From contig NW_026732310.1 in assembly GCF_028476545.1 (NCBI RefSeq), positions 275,001-339,000 of the forward strand: 64,000 nt of DNA, read 5' to 3'. This DNA is from Physella acuta. Taxonomy: Eukaryota; Mollusca; Gastropoda; Physidae. The notes under the pieces were generated by a model. The model saw only the letters and a program-made list of their open reading frames with translations. It had not been told where the DNA came from and made no database searches. The position numbers and the translations under genes were made by a program. Positions 42,248 to 55,765 of this stretch are shown one piece after another. Each line of letters opens with the position of its first letter. The first letter of the stretch is position 1.

Positions 42248-45200
42248 ATGAAACCTTGACAGGGTGGTAAATGGCGCTTGAAGCAAAATGTTGACAGGGT
42301 GGTAAATGGCGCTTGAAACAAAACGTTGACAGGGTGTTAAATGGCGCTTCAAACAAAACGTCGACAGGGTGGTAAATGGCGCTTGAAACAAAACGTTGAC
42401 AGGGTGGTAAATGGCGCTTGAAACATAACGTTGACAGGGTGGTAAATGGCGCTTGAAACAAAACGTTGACAGGGTGGTAAATGGCGCTTGAAACAAAACG
42501 TCGACAGTTGGTAAATGGCGCTTGAAACAAAACGTCGACAGGGTGGTAAATGGCGCTTGAAACAAAACGTTGACAGGGTGGTAAATGGCGCTTGAAACAA
42601 AACGTTGACAGGGTGGTAAATGGCGCTTGAAACAAAACGTTGACAGGGTGGTAAATGGCGCTTGAAGCAAAACGTTGACAGGGTGGTAAATGGCGCTTGA
42701 AACAAAACGTTGACAGTTGGTAAATGGCGCTTGAAACAAAACGTCGACAGTTGGTAAATGGCGCTTGAAACAAAACGTTGACAGGGTGGTAAATGGCGCT
42801 TGAAACAAAACGTTGACAGGGTGGTAAATGGCGCTTGAAACAAAACGTTGACAGTTGGTAAATGGCGCTTGAAACAAAACGTTGACAGGGTGGTAAATGG
42901 CGCTTGAAACAAAACGTTGACAGGGTGGTAAATGGCGCTTGAAACAAAACGTTGACAGGGTGGTAAATGGCGCTTGAAACAAAACGTCGACAGTTGGTAA
43001 ATGGCGCTTGAAACAAAACGTCGACAGGGTGGTAAATGGCGCTTGAAACAAAACGTTGACAGGGTGGTAAATGGCGCTTGAAACAAAACGTTGACAGGGT
43101 GGTAAATGGCGCTTGAAGCAAAACGTTGACAGGGTGGTAAATGGCGCTTGAAACAAAACGTTGACAGTTGGTAAATGGCGCTTGAAACAAAACGTCGACA
43201 GTTGGTAAATGGCGCTTGAAACAAAACGTTGACAGGGTGGTAAATGGCGCTTGAAGCAAAACGTTGACAGGGTGGTAAATGGCGCTTGAAACAAAACGTT
43301 GACAGTTGGTAAATGGCGCTTGAAACAAAACGTCGACAGTTGGTAAATGGCGCTTGAAACAAAACGTCGACAGTTGGTAAATGGCGCTTGAAACAAAACG
43401 TTGACATGGTGGTAAATGGCGCTTGAAACAAAACGTTGACAGGGTGGTAAATGGCGCTTGAAACAAAACGTTGACAGTTGGTAAATGGCGCTTGAAACAA
43501 AACGTTGACAGGGTGGTAAATGGCGCTTGAAACAAAACGTTGACAGTTGGTAAATGGCGCTTGAAACAAAACGTCAACAGTTGGTAAATGGCGCTTGAAA
43601 CAAAACGTCGACATGGTGGTAAATGGCGCTTGAAACAAAACGTTGACAGGGTGGTAAATGGCGCTTGAAACAAAACGTTGACAGGGTGGTAAATGGCGCT
43701 TGAAACAAAACGTTGACAGGGTGGTAAATGGCGCTTGAAACAAAACGTTGACAGGGTGGTAAATGGCGCTTGAAACAAAACGTTGACAGGGTGGTAAATG
43801 GCGCTTGAAACAAAACGTTGACAGGGTGGTAAATGGCGCTTGAAACAAAACGTCGACAGTTGGTAAATGGCGCTTGAAACAAAACGTCGACAGGGTGGTA
43901 AATGGCGCTTGAAACAAAACGTTGACAGGGTGGTAAATGGCGCTTGAAACAAAACGTTGACAGGGTGGTAAATGGCGCTTGAAGCAAAACGTTGACAGGG
44001 TGGTAAATGGCGCTTGAAACAAAACGTTGACAGGGTGGTAAATGGCGCTTCAAACAAAACGTCAACAGTTGGTAAATGGCGCTTGAAACAAAACGTCGAC
44101 AGGGTGGTAAATGGCGCTTGAAACAAAACGTTGACAGGGTGGTAAATGGCGCTTGAAACAAAACGTTGACAGGGTGGTAAATGGCGCTTGAAGCAAAACG
44201 TAGACAGGGTGGTAAATGGCGCTTGAAACAAAACGTTGACAGTTGGTAAATGGCGCTTGAAACAAAACGTTGACAGGGTGGTAAATGGCGCTTCAAACAA
44301 AACGTTGACAGGGTGGTAAATGGCGCTTGAAACAAAACGTTGACAGGGTGGTAAATGGCGCTTGAAACAAAACGTTGACAGGGTGGTAAATGGCGCTTGA
44401 AACAAAACGTTGACAGGGTGGTAAATGGTGCTTGAAGCAAAACGTTGACATGGTGGTAAATGGCGCTTGAAACAAAACGTTGACAGTTGGTAAATGGCGC
44501 TTGAAACAAAACGTCGACAGGGTGGTAAATGGCGCTTGAAACAAAACGTTGACAGGGTGGTAAATGGCGCTTGAAACAAAACGTTGACAGGGTGGTAAAT
44601 GGCGCTTGAAACAAAACGTTGACAGGGTGGTAAATGGCGCTTGAAACAAAACGTTGACAGGGTGGTAAATGGCGCTTGAAACAAAACGTTGACAGGGTGG
44701 TAAATGGCGCTTGAAACAAAACGTTGACAGGGTGGTAAATGGCGCTTGAAACAAAACGTTGACAGTTGGTAAATGGCGCTTGAAACAAAACGTTGACAGG
44801 GTGGTAAATGGCGCTTGAAACAAAACGTTGACAGGGTGGTAAATGGCGCTTGAAACAAAACGTTGACAGGGTGGTAAATGGCGCTTGAAACAAAACGTTG
44901 ACAGGGTGGTAAATGGCGCTTGAAACAAAACGTTGACAGGGTGGTAAATGGTGCTTGAAACAAAACGTCGACAGTTGGTAAATGGCGCTTGAAACAAAAC
45001 GTCGACAGTTGGTAAATGGCGCTTGAAACAAAACGTCGACAGGGTGGTAAATGGCGCTTAAAACAAAACGTTGACAGGGTGGTAAATGGCGCTTGAAACA
45101 AAACGTCGACAGTTGGTAAATGGCGCTTGAAACAAAACGTCGACAGGGTGGTAAATGGTGCTTGAAACAAAACGTTGACAGGGTGGTAAATGGCGCTTGA

Positions 45201-46979
45201 AACAAAACGTTGACAGTTGGTAAATGGCGCTTGAAACAAAACGTTGACAGGGTGGTAAATGGCGCTTGAAACAAAACGTTGACAGGGTGGTAAATGGCGC
45301 TTGAAACAAAACGTCGACAGTTGGTAAATGGCGCTTGAAACAAAACGTCGACAGTTGGTAAATGGCGCTTGAAACAAAACGTCGACAGGGTGGTAAATGG
45401 CGCTTGAAACAAAACGTTGACAGGGTGGTAAATGGCGCTTGAAACAAAACGTTGACAGTTGGTAAATGGCGCTTGAAACAAAACGTTGACAGGGTGGTAA
45501 ATGGCGCTTGAAACAAAACGTTGACAGGGTGGTAAATGGCGCTTGAAACAAAACGTTGACAGGGTGGTAAATGGCGCTTGAAACAAAACGTTGACAGGGT
45601 GGTAAATGGCGCTTGAAACAAAACGTTGACAGTTGGTAAATGGCACATGAAACAAAACGTTGACAGGGTGGTAAATGGCGCTTGAAACAAAACGTTGACA
45701 GGGTGGTAAATGGCGCTTGAAACAAAACGTTGACAGGGTGGTAAATGGCGCTTGAAACAAAACGTTGACAGGGTGGTAAATGGCGCTTGATACAAAACGT
45801 TTACAGGGTGGTAAATGGCGCTTGAAACAAAACGTTGACAGTTGGTAAATGGCGCTTGAAACAAAACGTCGACAGGGTGGTAAATGGCGCTTGAAACAAA
45901 ACGTTGACAGGGTGGTAAATGGCGCTTAAAACAAAACGTTGACAGTTGGTAAATGGCGCTTGAAACAAAACGTTGACAGGGTGGTAAATGGCGCTTGAAA
46001 CAAAACGTTGACAGGGTGGTAAATGGCGCTTGAAACAAAACGTTGACAGGGTGGTAAATGGCGCTTGAAACAAAACGTTGACAGGGTGGTAAATGGCGCT
46101 TGAAACAAAACGTTGACAGGGTGGTAAATGGCGCTTGAAACAAAACGTCGACAGTTGGTAAATGGCGCTCGAAACAAAACGTCGACAGGGTGGTAAATGG
46201 CGCTTGAAACAAAACGTTGACAGGGTGGTAAATGGCGCTTGAAACAAAAAGTTGACAGGGTGGTAAATGGCGCTTGAAGCAAAACGTTGACAGGGTGGTA
46301 AATGGCGCTTGAAACAAAACGTTGACAGGGTGGTAAATGGCGCTTGAAACAAAACGTCAACAGTTGGTAAATGGCGCTTGAAACAAAACGTCGACAGGGT
46401 GGTAAATGGCGCTTGAAACAAAACGTTGACAGGGTGGTAAATGGCGCTTCAAACAAAACGTTGACAGGGTGGTAAATGGCGCTTGAAACAAAACGTTGAC
46501 AGGGTGGTAAATGGCGCTTGAAACAAAACGTTGACAGGGTGGTAAATGGCGCTTGAAACAAAACGTTGACATGGTGGTAAATGGTGCTTGAAGCAAAACG
46601 TTGACATGGTGGTAAATGGCGCTTGAAACAAAACGTTGACAGTTGGTAAATGGCGCTTGAAACAAAACGTCGACAGGGTGGTAAATGGCGCTTGAAACAA
46701 AACGTTGACAGGGTGGTAAATGGCGCTTGATACAAAACGTTGACAGGGTGGTAAATGGCGCTTGAAACAAAACGTAGACAGGGTGGTAAATGGCGCTTGA
46801 AACAAAACGTTGACAGGGTGGTAAATGGCGCTTAAAACAAAACGTTGACAGGGTGGTAAATGGCGCTTGAAACAAAACGTTGACAGTTGGTAAATGGCAC
46901 ATGAAACAAAACGTTGACAGGGTGGTAAATGGCGCTTGAAACAAAACGTTGACAGGGTGGTAAATGGCGCTTGAAACAA
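42248..46979. repeat. 35/34-bp minisatellite, 4.7 kb, about 136 copies
   Basis: The 35-bp unit is TTGACAGGGTGGTAAATGG then CGCTTGAAACAAAACG. A 34-bp form has TCGACAGTTGG or TTGACAGTTGG. The two forms alternate in recurring patterns. It is the longest array in the window. Confidence 0.96.
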
Positions 46980-47703
46980 AGCTGTGGCTATTGAGTCAAG
47001 TCAAACGAGCCCGTGTCTTGAGATGTCCGCACGCCGGTCTTGTAATTGAGTTGAAACGATGTCCAGCATTGGACCAGAGCCTGGAGACATTAATCACGTG
47101 AGTTCTCCTCCAGCCAGTCACTGCTGGAGTCTATCAAAGCTATCACGTGACAGCGGCCTTAACCCTTGTGATCCCAGCACTAGCCGCAGCTCGAATGGAC
47201 ACGTGCAATGAATGCCAGAGTTCGCAGCCCTCGCCTTGTTTTATGGGCCAAACGCAGGGGGAATATTTTTAATTTCGAAATTTAGATTTTGTACGACAAC
47301 CGTTACGTCACCGTTTGATGTGTAATTTAATTATAATTTCAACAGCGTTTCTTACAGTCGACATTAACTGTTGTAAGCAGAATTTGATAGAAAGTTTCGA
47401 TCTGTGACGCAGTCTGTTATTGGCGTTTTAAGGTGTTTGAATGATTGTTCCTACCGTTTTGGTCTTTTTTTAAAGGAAACTTTAAGCCACGTTCAGTTAA
47501 AAATGTGATACAGATCTCAATTGTTTTATAAATATTTCCATGAGAGTGAGGACGGTTGGTGGAAAATAAAATTAAAATCTTCTACTTGTATGTTTTAGAT
47601 CGTAGCAGAGTTTCTTCCAGGCATCTCGAACGAAATGGAATTTATATAGAAAATATATACTTTTAACAGTGTTCGCCCCACCCCTCCCCCAGTTGACCAA
47701 ACC
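46980..47703. other. Unique sequence, no gene recognised
   Basis: Moderately GC-rich to 47240 (several CACGTG boxes at about 47095-47205), then AT-rich. Possible upstream exon or regulatory DNA of the CA10-like gene, but I see no frame or splice pair to support it. Confidence 0.4.
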
Positions 47704-48150
47704 TGTACACAAGCTACCTGTACACAAGCTACCTGTACACAAGCTACATGTACACAAGCTACATGTACACAAGCTACATGTACACAAGCTACATGTACAC
47801 AAGCTACCTGTATACATGTACACAATCTACCTGTACACAAGCTACCTGTACACAAGCTACATGTACACAAGCTACATGTACACAAGCTACCTGTATACAT
47901 GTACACAATCTACCTGTACACAAGCTACCTGTACACAAGCTACCTGTACACAAGCTATCTGTACACAAGCTACCTGTACACAAGCTACCTGTACACATGT
48001 ACACAATCTACCTGTACACAATCTACCTGTACACAATCTACCTGTACACAAGCTACATGTACACAAGCTACCTGTACACAAGCTACCTGTACACAAGCTT
48101 CCTGTACACATGTACACAATTTACCTGTACACAAGCTACCTGTATATACT
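47704..48150. repeat. 15-bp minisatellite (GTACACAAGCTACCT)
   Basis: About 30 units with CTACAT and ATCTAC variants and periodic GTATACATGTACACA insertions. Confidence 0.94.
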
Positions 48151-48204
48151 TTACATGGATTGTTTGTTGGACATCCAACTTTCTGCGTGATTGCACGTGG
48201 TTAA

Positions 48205-48365
48205 AGTCATCTTTTTTATGGTGTGGCTGCTTTATAAAATGTCATCTATATTTAAAGTCATCTTTTTTATAGTGTGGCTGCTTTATAAAATGTCATCTAT
48301 ATTTAAAGTCATCTTTTTTATGGTATGGATGCTTTATAAAATGTCATCTATATTTAAAGTCATCT
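48205..48365. repeat. 52-bp tandem repeat, 3 copies
   Basis: Units TAAAGTCATCTTTTTTATGG then CTGCTTTATAAAATGTCATC. Confidence 0.92.
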
Positions 48366-49051
48366 TTTTGTCAGGATATTTTTAAAAAGACACCGGACTG
48401 ATATTTGAATCAAGAGATCATGCTAGCAAACAATTACAGGCTATAAAACAAGGGCCATAAAACAAGATTTCATCTTGAAAAACATCGGGCCATTTACACC
48501 ATCCCACTAAGGCCTGCACATAAAACATGATTGTCGCTTGATTGTCGCCTGATTGCTGCCAAATTGCTATGCGAGTATGAGACGAATCAAAATCTCGTGA
48601 TGTTTATAAATAAATCATAAGAGCTGAACCCGCGTCAAAAGACGGAGTGAAGTAGAAAATGTCTGAAAATCTACATAATTATTCTTCAAAATTCTGGGAT
48701 ACTTTTTTCGAACTTGTTATTTAATTAGTAAAGTTATTTATCGATAAACATTTTAAACGTGTTAAAATTGTAAAATTGTATTACATATTTTTTTTTTAAA
48801 TTATTTAATATTTTGTTTTCCATTTGTGGTTTTTTAAACTTATAAATAACCTACATGTTTTCAATTTATAAATTTTTTATTTTTATTTTTGTAGAACTCA
48901 ATAAACAATTTTCTTCAAATCATAATTATGCGCTGTTGATTAGAATCATTTATTTGAATGAACTATTTATAACATGACCTATTGCTTTTGATAGCAGCCC
49001 TGATAACATTTCCAGAGAGCCAACCAATGTCAATTTGACCTATCTAAATCC
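48366..49051. other. AT-rich unique sequence, no gene
   Basis: No repeats or exons seen. Confidence 0.55.
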
Positions 49052-49232
49052 GCATGAATCAACAATCTAGTAGTGTCTTAATTAGCAACCAATCTAGTAG
49101 TGTCTTAATTAGCAACCAATCTAGTTGTGTCTTAATTAGCAACCAATCTAGTTGTGTCTTAATTAGCAACCAATCTAGTAGTGTCTTAATTAGCAACCAA
49201 TCTAGTAGTGTCTTAATTAGCAACCATTTAAA
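49052..49232. repeat. 27-bp minisatellite, about 6.5 copies
   Basis: Unit AACCAATCTAGTAGTGTC then TTAATTAGC, nearly perfect. Confidence 0.94.
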
Positions 49233-49337
49233 GCACAATTAATCATCAGCCAGACACAACAAATCAGCAATGACGTCATAGAAACAGAATCTACTAGGAG
49301 ACGTAAAATTTAAAAACATAAAACATCAATATACTTA

Positions 49338-49975
49338 CACGCGTGTCAACTGTTGAACATCTACACGCGTGTCAACTGTTGAACATCTACACACGTGTCA
49401 AATGTTGAACATCTACACACCAACACACGTGTCAACTGTTGAACATCTACACGCGTGTCAACTGTTGAACGTCTACACACGTGTCAACTGTTGAACATCT
49501 ACACACGTTTCAACTGTTGAACATCTACACACGTTTCAACTGTTGAACATCTACACACGTGTCAACTGTTGAACATCTACACACGTGTCAACTGTTGAAC
49601 ATCTACACACGTGTCAAATGTTGAACATCTACACACCAACACACGTGTCAACTGTTGAACATCTACACACGTTTCAACTGTTGAACATCTACACACCAAC
49701 ACACGTGTCAACTGTTGAACATCTGCACACGTGTCAACTGTTGAACATCTACACACGCATCAACTGTTGAACATCTACACACCAAAACACGTGTCAACTG
49801 TTGAACATCTACACACGTGTCAACTGTTGAACATCTACACACCAAAACACGTGTCAACTGTTGAACATCTCCACACGTGTCAACTGTTGAACATCTACGC
49901 ACGTATCAACTGTTGAACATCTACACACCAACACAGGTGTCAACTGTTAAATATCTACACAAGTGTTAACTGTTG
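49338..49975. repeat. 26-bp minisatellite, about 24 copies
   Basis: Unit ACACGTGTCAACTGTTGAAC then ATCTAC, with an occasional extra ACCAAC. Most units carry the palindrome ACACGTGT. Confidence 0.94.
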
Positions 49976-50317
49976 TACACCTCTAGACAGGAGTCAACTG
50001 TTGATGCACATGTTGAACAGCATGGTTCAAATGCTGCCCACATCAAGTGAGTTATACCGTGAAGACGAACACAGAGATCCAAACACCAGAAAGGGAGACA
50101 AATTAAAAGCAAACTCGTGTAGTCGACACCCTGTAGCGATTCCTATCTTTGAAACATCCGTTTAGAATTATAATCGCCGTTGAACGTGTAAGGGGGAGTA
50201 ATTTATGAACTTTTAATCTCAGACTATCTATAATTTAAAATCTCTGAAATATCGAATAGTTAAATAAAATTTTCCATTTTTTTTTTCCTTTGTTCAAATT
50301 TAGGAGTCAAGTGCCAC

Positions 50318-50436
50318 GTGAATAAATTATGTCCTTTATATCTCAATAATTCACGTGAATAAATAATGTCATTTATATCACAATAATTCACGTGAAAAAA
50401 TTATGTCATTTATATCTCAATAATTCACGTGAATAA
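50318..50436. repeat. 39-bp tandem repeat, 3 copies
   Basis: Units TTCACGTGAATAAATTATGT then CATTTATATCTCAATAA. Each carries the palindrome TTCACGTGAA. Confidence 0.88.
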
Positions 50437-50499
50437 CACGTCATCTTGTTAAGAGCAAATAATTACTTAACTTACGGCCTCGTCTTTCTATCAAGACTT

Positions 50500-52860
50500 G
50501 TCACACAAACCCACCATCTTGTCCTACTACCACACAAACCCACCATCTTGTCCTACTACCACACAAACCCACCATCTTGTCCTACTATTAGCCACACAAA
50601 CCCACCATCTTGTCCTACTACCACACAAACCCACCATCTTGTCCTACTACCACACAAACCCACCATCATGTCCTACTATTAGCCACACAAACCCACCATC
50701 TTGTCCTACTTTTAGCCACACAAACCCACCATCTTGTCCTAGTATTAGCCACACAAACCCACCATCTTGTCCTACTTTTAGCCATACAAACCCACCGTCT
50801 TGTCCTACTATTAGCCGTACAAACCCACCATCTTGTCCTACTACCACATAAAGCCACCATCTTGTCCTACTATTAGCCACATAAACCCACCATCATGTCC
50901 TACTATTAGCCACACAAACCCACCATCTTGTCCTACTTTTAGCCATACAAACCCACCATCTTGTCCTACTATTAACCACACAAACCCACCATCTTGTCCT
51001 ACTATTAGCCACATAAACCCACCATCTTGTCCTACTACCACACAAACCCACCATCTTGTCCTACTATTAGCCACACAAACCCACCATCTTGTCCTACTTT
51101 TAGCCATACAAACCCACCATCTTGTCCTACTATTAACCACACAAACACACCATCTTGTCCTACTACTAGCCACACAAACCCACCATCTTGTCCTACTTTT
51201 AGCCATACAAACCCACCATCTTGTCCTACTATTAGCCACACAAACCCACCATCTTGTCCTACTATTAGCCACATAAACCCACCATCATGTCCTAATATTA
51301 GCCATACAAACCCACCATCTTGTCCTACTACCACACAAACCCACCATCTTGTCCTACTTTTAGCCACACAAACCCACCATCTTGTCCTACTATTAGCCAC
51401 ACAAACCCACCATCTTGTCCTACTTTTAGCCATACAAACCCACCATCTTGTCCTAGTATTAGCCACACAAACCCACCATCTTGTCCTACTTTTAGCCACA
51501 CAAACCCACCATCTTGTCCTACTTTTAGCCATACAAACCAACCATCATGTCCTACTATTAGCCACACAAACACACCATCATGTCCTACTACCACACAAAC
51601 CCACTATCTTGTCCTACTACCACACAAACCCACCATCTTGTCCTACTTTTAGCCATACAAACCAACCATCATGTCCTACTATTAGCCACACAAACACACC
51701 ATCATGTCCTACTACCACACAAACCCACCATCTTGTCCTACTACCACACAAACCCACCATCTTGTCCTACTTTTAGCCACACAAACCCACCATCTTGTCC
51801 TACCTTTAGCCATACAAACCAACCATCATGTCCTACTATTAGCCACACAAACACACCATCATGTCCTACTACCACACAAACCCACTATCTTGTCCTACTA
51901 CCACACAAACCCACTATCTTGTCCTACTATTAGCCACACAAACCCACCATCATGTCCTACTATTAGCCACACAAACACACCATCATGTCCTACTGTTATC
52001 CATACAAACCAACCATCATGTCCTACTATTAGCCACAAAAACACACCACCATGTCCCACTATTAACCACACAAACCCACCATCTTGTCCTACTACCACAC
52101 AAACCCACCATCTTGTCCTACTACCACACAAACCCACCATCTTGTCCTACTATTAGCCACACAAACACACCATCATGTCCTACTACCACACAAACCCACT
52201 ATCTTGTCCTACTACCACACAAACCCACCATCTTGTCCTACTTTTAGCCATACAAACCAACCATCATGTCCTACTATTAGCCACACAAACACACCATCAT
52301 GTCCTACTACCACACAAACCCACCATCTTGTCCTACTACCACACAAACCCACCATCTTGTCCTACTTTTAGCCACACAAACCCACCATCTTGTCCTACCT
52401 TTAGCCATACAAACCAACCATCATGTCCTACTATTAGCCACACAAACACACCATCATGTCCTACTACCACACAAACCCACTATCTTGTCCTACTACCACA
52501 CAAACCCACTATCTTGTCCTACTATTAGCCACACAAACCCACCATCATGTCCTACTATTAGCCACACAAACACACCACCATGTCCCACTATTAACCACAC
52601 AAACCCACCATCTTGTCCTACTACCACACAAACCCACCATCTTGTCCTACTATTAGCCACACAAACCCACCATCTTGTCCTACTATTAGCCACACAAACC
52701 CACCATCTTGTCCTAGTATTAGCCACACAAACCCACCATCTTGTCCTACTACCACACAAACCCACTATCTTGTCCTACTACCACACAAACCCACCATCTT
52801 GTCCTACTATTAGCCACACAAACCCACCATCTTGCCCTACTATTAGCCACAGAAAACCAC
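50500..52860. repeat. 33/27-bp minisatellite, 2.4 kb, about 75 copies
   Basis: Unit CACACAAACCCACCATCTTG then TCCTACTATTAGC (33 bp), or a short form ending TCCTACTAC (27 bp). Large segments recur at a 595-base offset between 51580-51930 and 52175-52525. Confidence 0.95.
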
Positions 52861-53066
52861 GAAACACGCTAATCCTACTCGTGGTTTAAGTCGACCCAAT
52901 CGTTTAAGGGACTTGTGGTTATTTCACCCCAAGATCTCGACCTAAACAAATCTTGTTTGCGCAGTTCCATATCAACTGCATTTAATTAGCTAATTGAAAC
53001 AAGATTCGGGTCAAGCGGCCAGCTTGCGCCTAATCACATCAAAACAATTGGCGCAGGGTGACACCA

Positions 53067-53272
53067 CGGTTAAACACCACGGTTAAACACCACGGTTAAA
53101 CACCACGGTTAAACATCACGGTTAAACAACACGGTTAAACAACACGGTTAAACAACACGGTTTAACAACACGGTTAAACACAACAGTTTAACATCACGGT
53201 TAAACACAACGGTTAAACATCACGGTTAAACAACACGGTTTAACACTACGGTTAAACACTACTGCAAATCAA
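53067..53272. repeat. 13-bp minisatellite (CACGGTTAAACAC)
   Basis: About 16 units with CACCAC, CATCAC and CAACAC variants. Confidence 0.92.
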
Positions 53273-54289
53273 TTGGTTGAGGATTTTATATGTGATAATT
53301 ATAGTAGCATGGTAAAATTATTAGTGCTGCCTTCAACATCTGGTCTATAGTAGTAAGATAACATTAATAGTGATGGCTCTGCATTTCCTAATTACTAATG
53401 TAACGAAAAGTATTTGTAAATCTACTAAACGGCACGTAATTGAGTATGATGGTGATATATGGAGGGCTGGGTAAAAAAAACATAAAATAAGTCATGGGTG
53501 ATCTAAATTTTTGGAAAAAAAAAAGTTGCAGAAAAATCTCAATAGAACAACAAATATCGATTTACTTTGTAGGGATGGTCTAACTTGCCGCGTCTGTAAA
53601 ACGGGTGGCATTTTTTTAAACAATTTATTTATAAACTTTAGTCTTAGAAATGGCGGGTTGGTGACGAAATCACATACGGGCGAAACTTTTTAAAAATATT
53701 CTTTTTTATAAAATGAAATTATCAAATTATTATGTTTTTTAAGAAATCGGAAGAAAATCACAATTTACATTTACCGGAAATCGTTCCAAAATGTATCTAA
53801 ACATACGAATGCGATCTAATACTTAAATATGATATTTCGTCCACCTAAGTGAAACAGTAGGCCTACTCAAAAAATCGTGTTTACACACTCACACAGACAA
53901 ATCACACACACACACACAATGACAACATCAAGATAGTCCAATACCAACTTCAATGATTTTGTTTACAGTAACTTCATCAATGGGAACTTGAGAGTACGGC
54001 ATACACAGCATCAGTGTAATCGTTTCAAATCTAACACCAGTAAATCCATGGAAACGTAAAATAACTGACCACACGTTCACGGCACTTGCTCTCGGTGTAA
54101 TCACGTAAGTTGTTAGAGATATCAAAAGTTTTAAACCGCGCCAGTTTTGACAGTTTTTATAAACTCTTGAACCGCATGCTCGACGTCAAGAAAACCAACA
54201 CAGTTTTACCGGCCAGATTTGGTATACAATCAGTAAATATCGCTCTGAAAGATTGCTTACAAACGTAATTAAATAATTGTAAATTACAT
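53273..54289. other. Unique sequence with a diverged repeat Y fragment, no gene
   Basis: 53745-53900 (TTACCGGAAATCG, TACTCAAAAAATCGTGTTTA, then CA-rich) is a diverged piece of repeat Y. The rest shows no supported exon. Confidence 0.5.
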
Positions 54290-54910
54290 AAAAGACAATG
54301 CAATATGACATTAAATTTGATTTAATTGGTTGCCTGATTAATTTTTTTATGAATAAATTAAAATTTTGTCCAAATTAGTAGGCTGTCTCATCAAACTATT
54401 CCGCGCTATTACACACGCGTCATCAAGTTCAATAGGTGCGCAATGGTTTTTAGTCATGTAACTCTATTGTAAATAAAACATGTAAAGTACCTAAAAAAAA
54501 TTCATAAAAAACGTTTTAATAACAAGCTTTTATTACAAGCTTTTATTTAACTCACTTCCTCGTCAGTCGTCAGTCTGTCTAGACGGAAACGCAGGAGTGA
54601 AAATTCGGACAGTTCTACTTGACCGATACGATTCACATTCGGTACGTGGGTCAAGACATGAAGACAATGCAATCTGAAACTAAATTTGACTTAATTGGAT
54701 GCCTAATTAATTTTTTATGAATTAATTAAAATTTGGACCGAATTAGTAGGCATGTCTAGCCAACCACACCACACGCGTCATCACCTTCAATAGCTTCAAT
54801 GGCTGCGTTCAAAAACCATTGCGCGCCTACTGAACGTGATGTTCAGTAGGCGCGCAATGGTTTTTAGTCATGTAACTCTATTGTAAATAAAACATGTAAA
54901 GTACTGAAAA
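54290..54910 (-). repeat. Dispersed repeat X, two inverted copies, plus a 25-bp hairpin
   Basis: 54290-54370 and 54550-54760 match repeat X in reverse. Flanking ACACGCGTCATCA and CAATGGTTTTTAGTCATGTA blocks occur twice (54410-54480 and 54770-54900), showing a local segmental duplication. Confidence 0.7.
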
Positions 54911-54912
54911 AA

Positions 54913-55170
54913 AATTCATAAAAAACGTTTTAATAACAAGCTTTTATGTAATGATGCACTAAAAAGTAGAAAATAAATTATAGACTACTATTTAAATAAC
55001 TATAAAGAAAAGCGTGGGTGTCTTCCTTAACATTAGTAAAGGTATCCAATAGATACTAAAGTGACCCACGCTTTTCTTTATAGTTATTTAAATAGTAGTC
55101 TATAATTTATTTTCTACTTTTTAGTGCATCATTACATAAAAGCTCGTTATTAAAACGTTTTTTATGAATT
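54913..55170. mobile_element. Foldback element, copy 2, near-perfect 107-bp arms
   Basis: Arms 54913-55019 and 55063-55170 are reverse complements with essentially one mismatch. They include AAAACGTTTTAATAACAAG and GAAAAGCGTGGGT and enclose a 43-base loop opposite in orientation to copy 1. Confidence 0.9.
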
Positions 55171-55175
55171 TTTGT

Positions 55176-55365
55176 AATAATCCACTAAAATGTAGAAAAA
55201 AATTATACACTGCTATTTAAACTACTATAAAGAAAAGCGTGGGTGTCTTCCTAAAAATAGATACTTAAGGAACCCACGCTTTTCTTTATAGTAATTTAAA
55301 TAGCAGTGTATAATTTTTTTCTACTTTTTAGTGCATTATTACATAAAAGCTTGTTATTAAAAAGT
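55176..55365. mobile_element. Foldback element, copy 3, diverged
   Basis: Arms of about 70 bp with TATACACTGCTATTTAAAC and AAAGAAAAGCGTGGGT, and a shorter 27-base loop. It adjoins copy 2, sharing the AAAACGTTTTTTATGAATTT edge. Confidence 0.82.
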
Positions 55366-55512
55366 TTTTATGAATTTAAAAAAAAAATAGAACTATAGTT
55401 TATATTGTATATGCCATTCAGCATAGAAAAAAATTAATTGGAGTTAAAAATTAATTATTACTAATTTTAAGGAGATGCATGACTTCACTATACAAGTAAC
55501 GCCAGTAAGATG

Positions 55513-55605
55513 TGAGGGGGGTGTGGGGTGGTTTTATGAGGGGGAGGGTGTGGGGCGGTTTTTATGAGGGGAGGGTGTGGGGTGGTTTTTATGAGGGGAG
55601 TGTCT
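55513..55605. repeat. About 32-bp G-rich repeat, 3 copies
   Basis: Units of GGGTGTGGGGTGGTTTTTAT then GAGGGGA. Confidence 0.8.
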
Positions 55606-55765
55606 AAAGTAGCTTTTATCAAGGAAAGGTGTGGGGTGGTTGAGAGGAGGGTATATGTGTTGGGCTTGGTTGTGTGTGTGTGTGTGTGTGAGTGTGTGTT
55701 GTTGGCGTTGCGCTAGGCGGCCAGGCAACAAGATATTACTCGAACCATTTCCAATCCACGCAAGT

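Noticed and set aside
42228-46979. Minus-strand open frame of over 1,100 codons and overlapping frames
   Set aside because: It is entirely the 35/34-bp array. All three frames read the same peptide, as expected when the unit is not a multiple of three and lacks stops. No splice or start context.
50446-52889. Possible CRISPR-like or coding repeats
   Set aside because: Direct adjacent minisatellite units with no unique spacers, in a eukaryotic genome.
53928-54125. 65-codon minus-strand frame (MISLTTYVITPRASAVNVW...)
   Set aside because: Composition looks possible, but it lies between dispersed-repeat fragments with no matching splice sites or recognised family.
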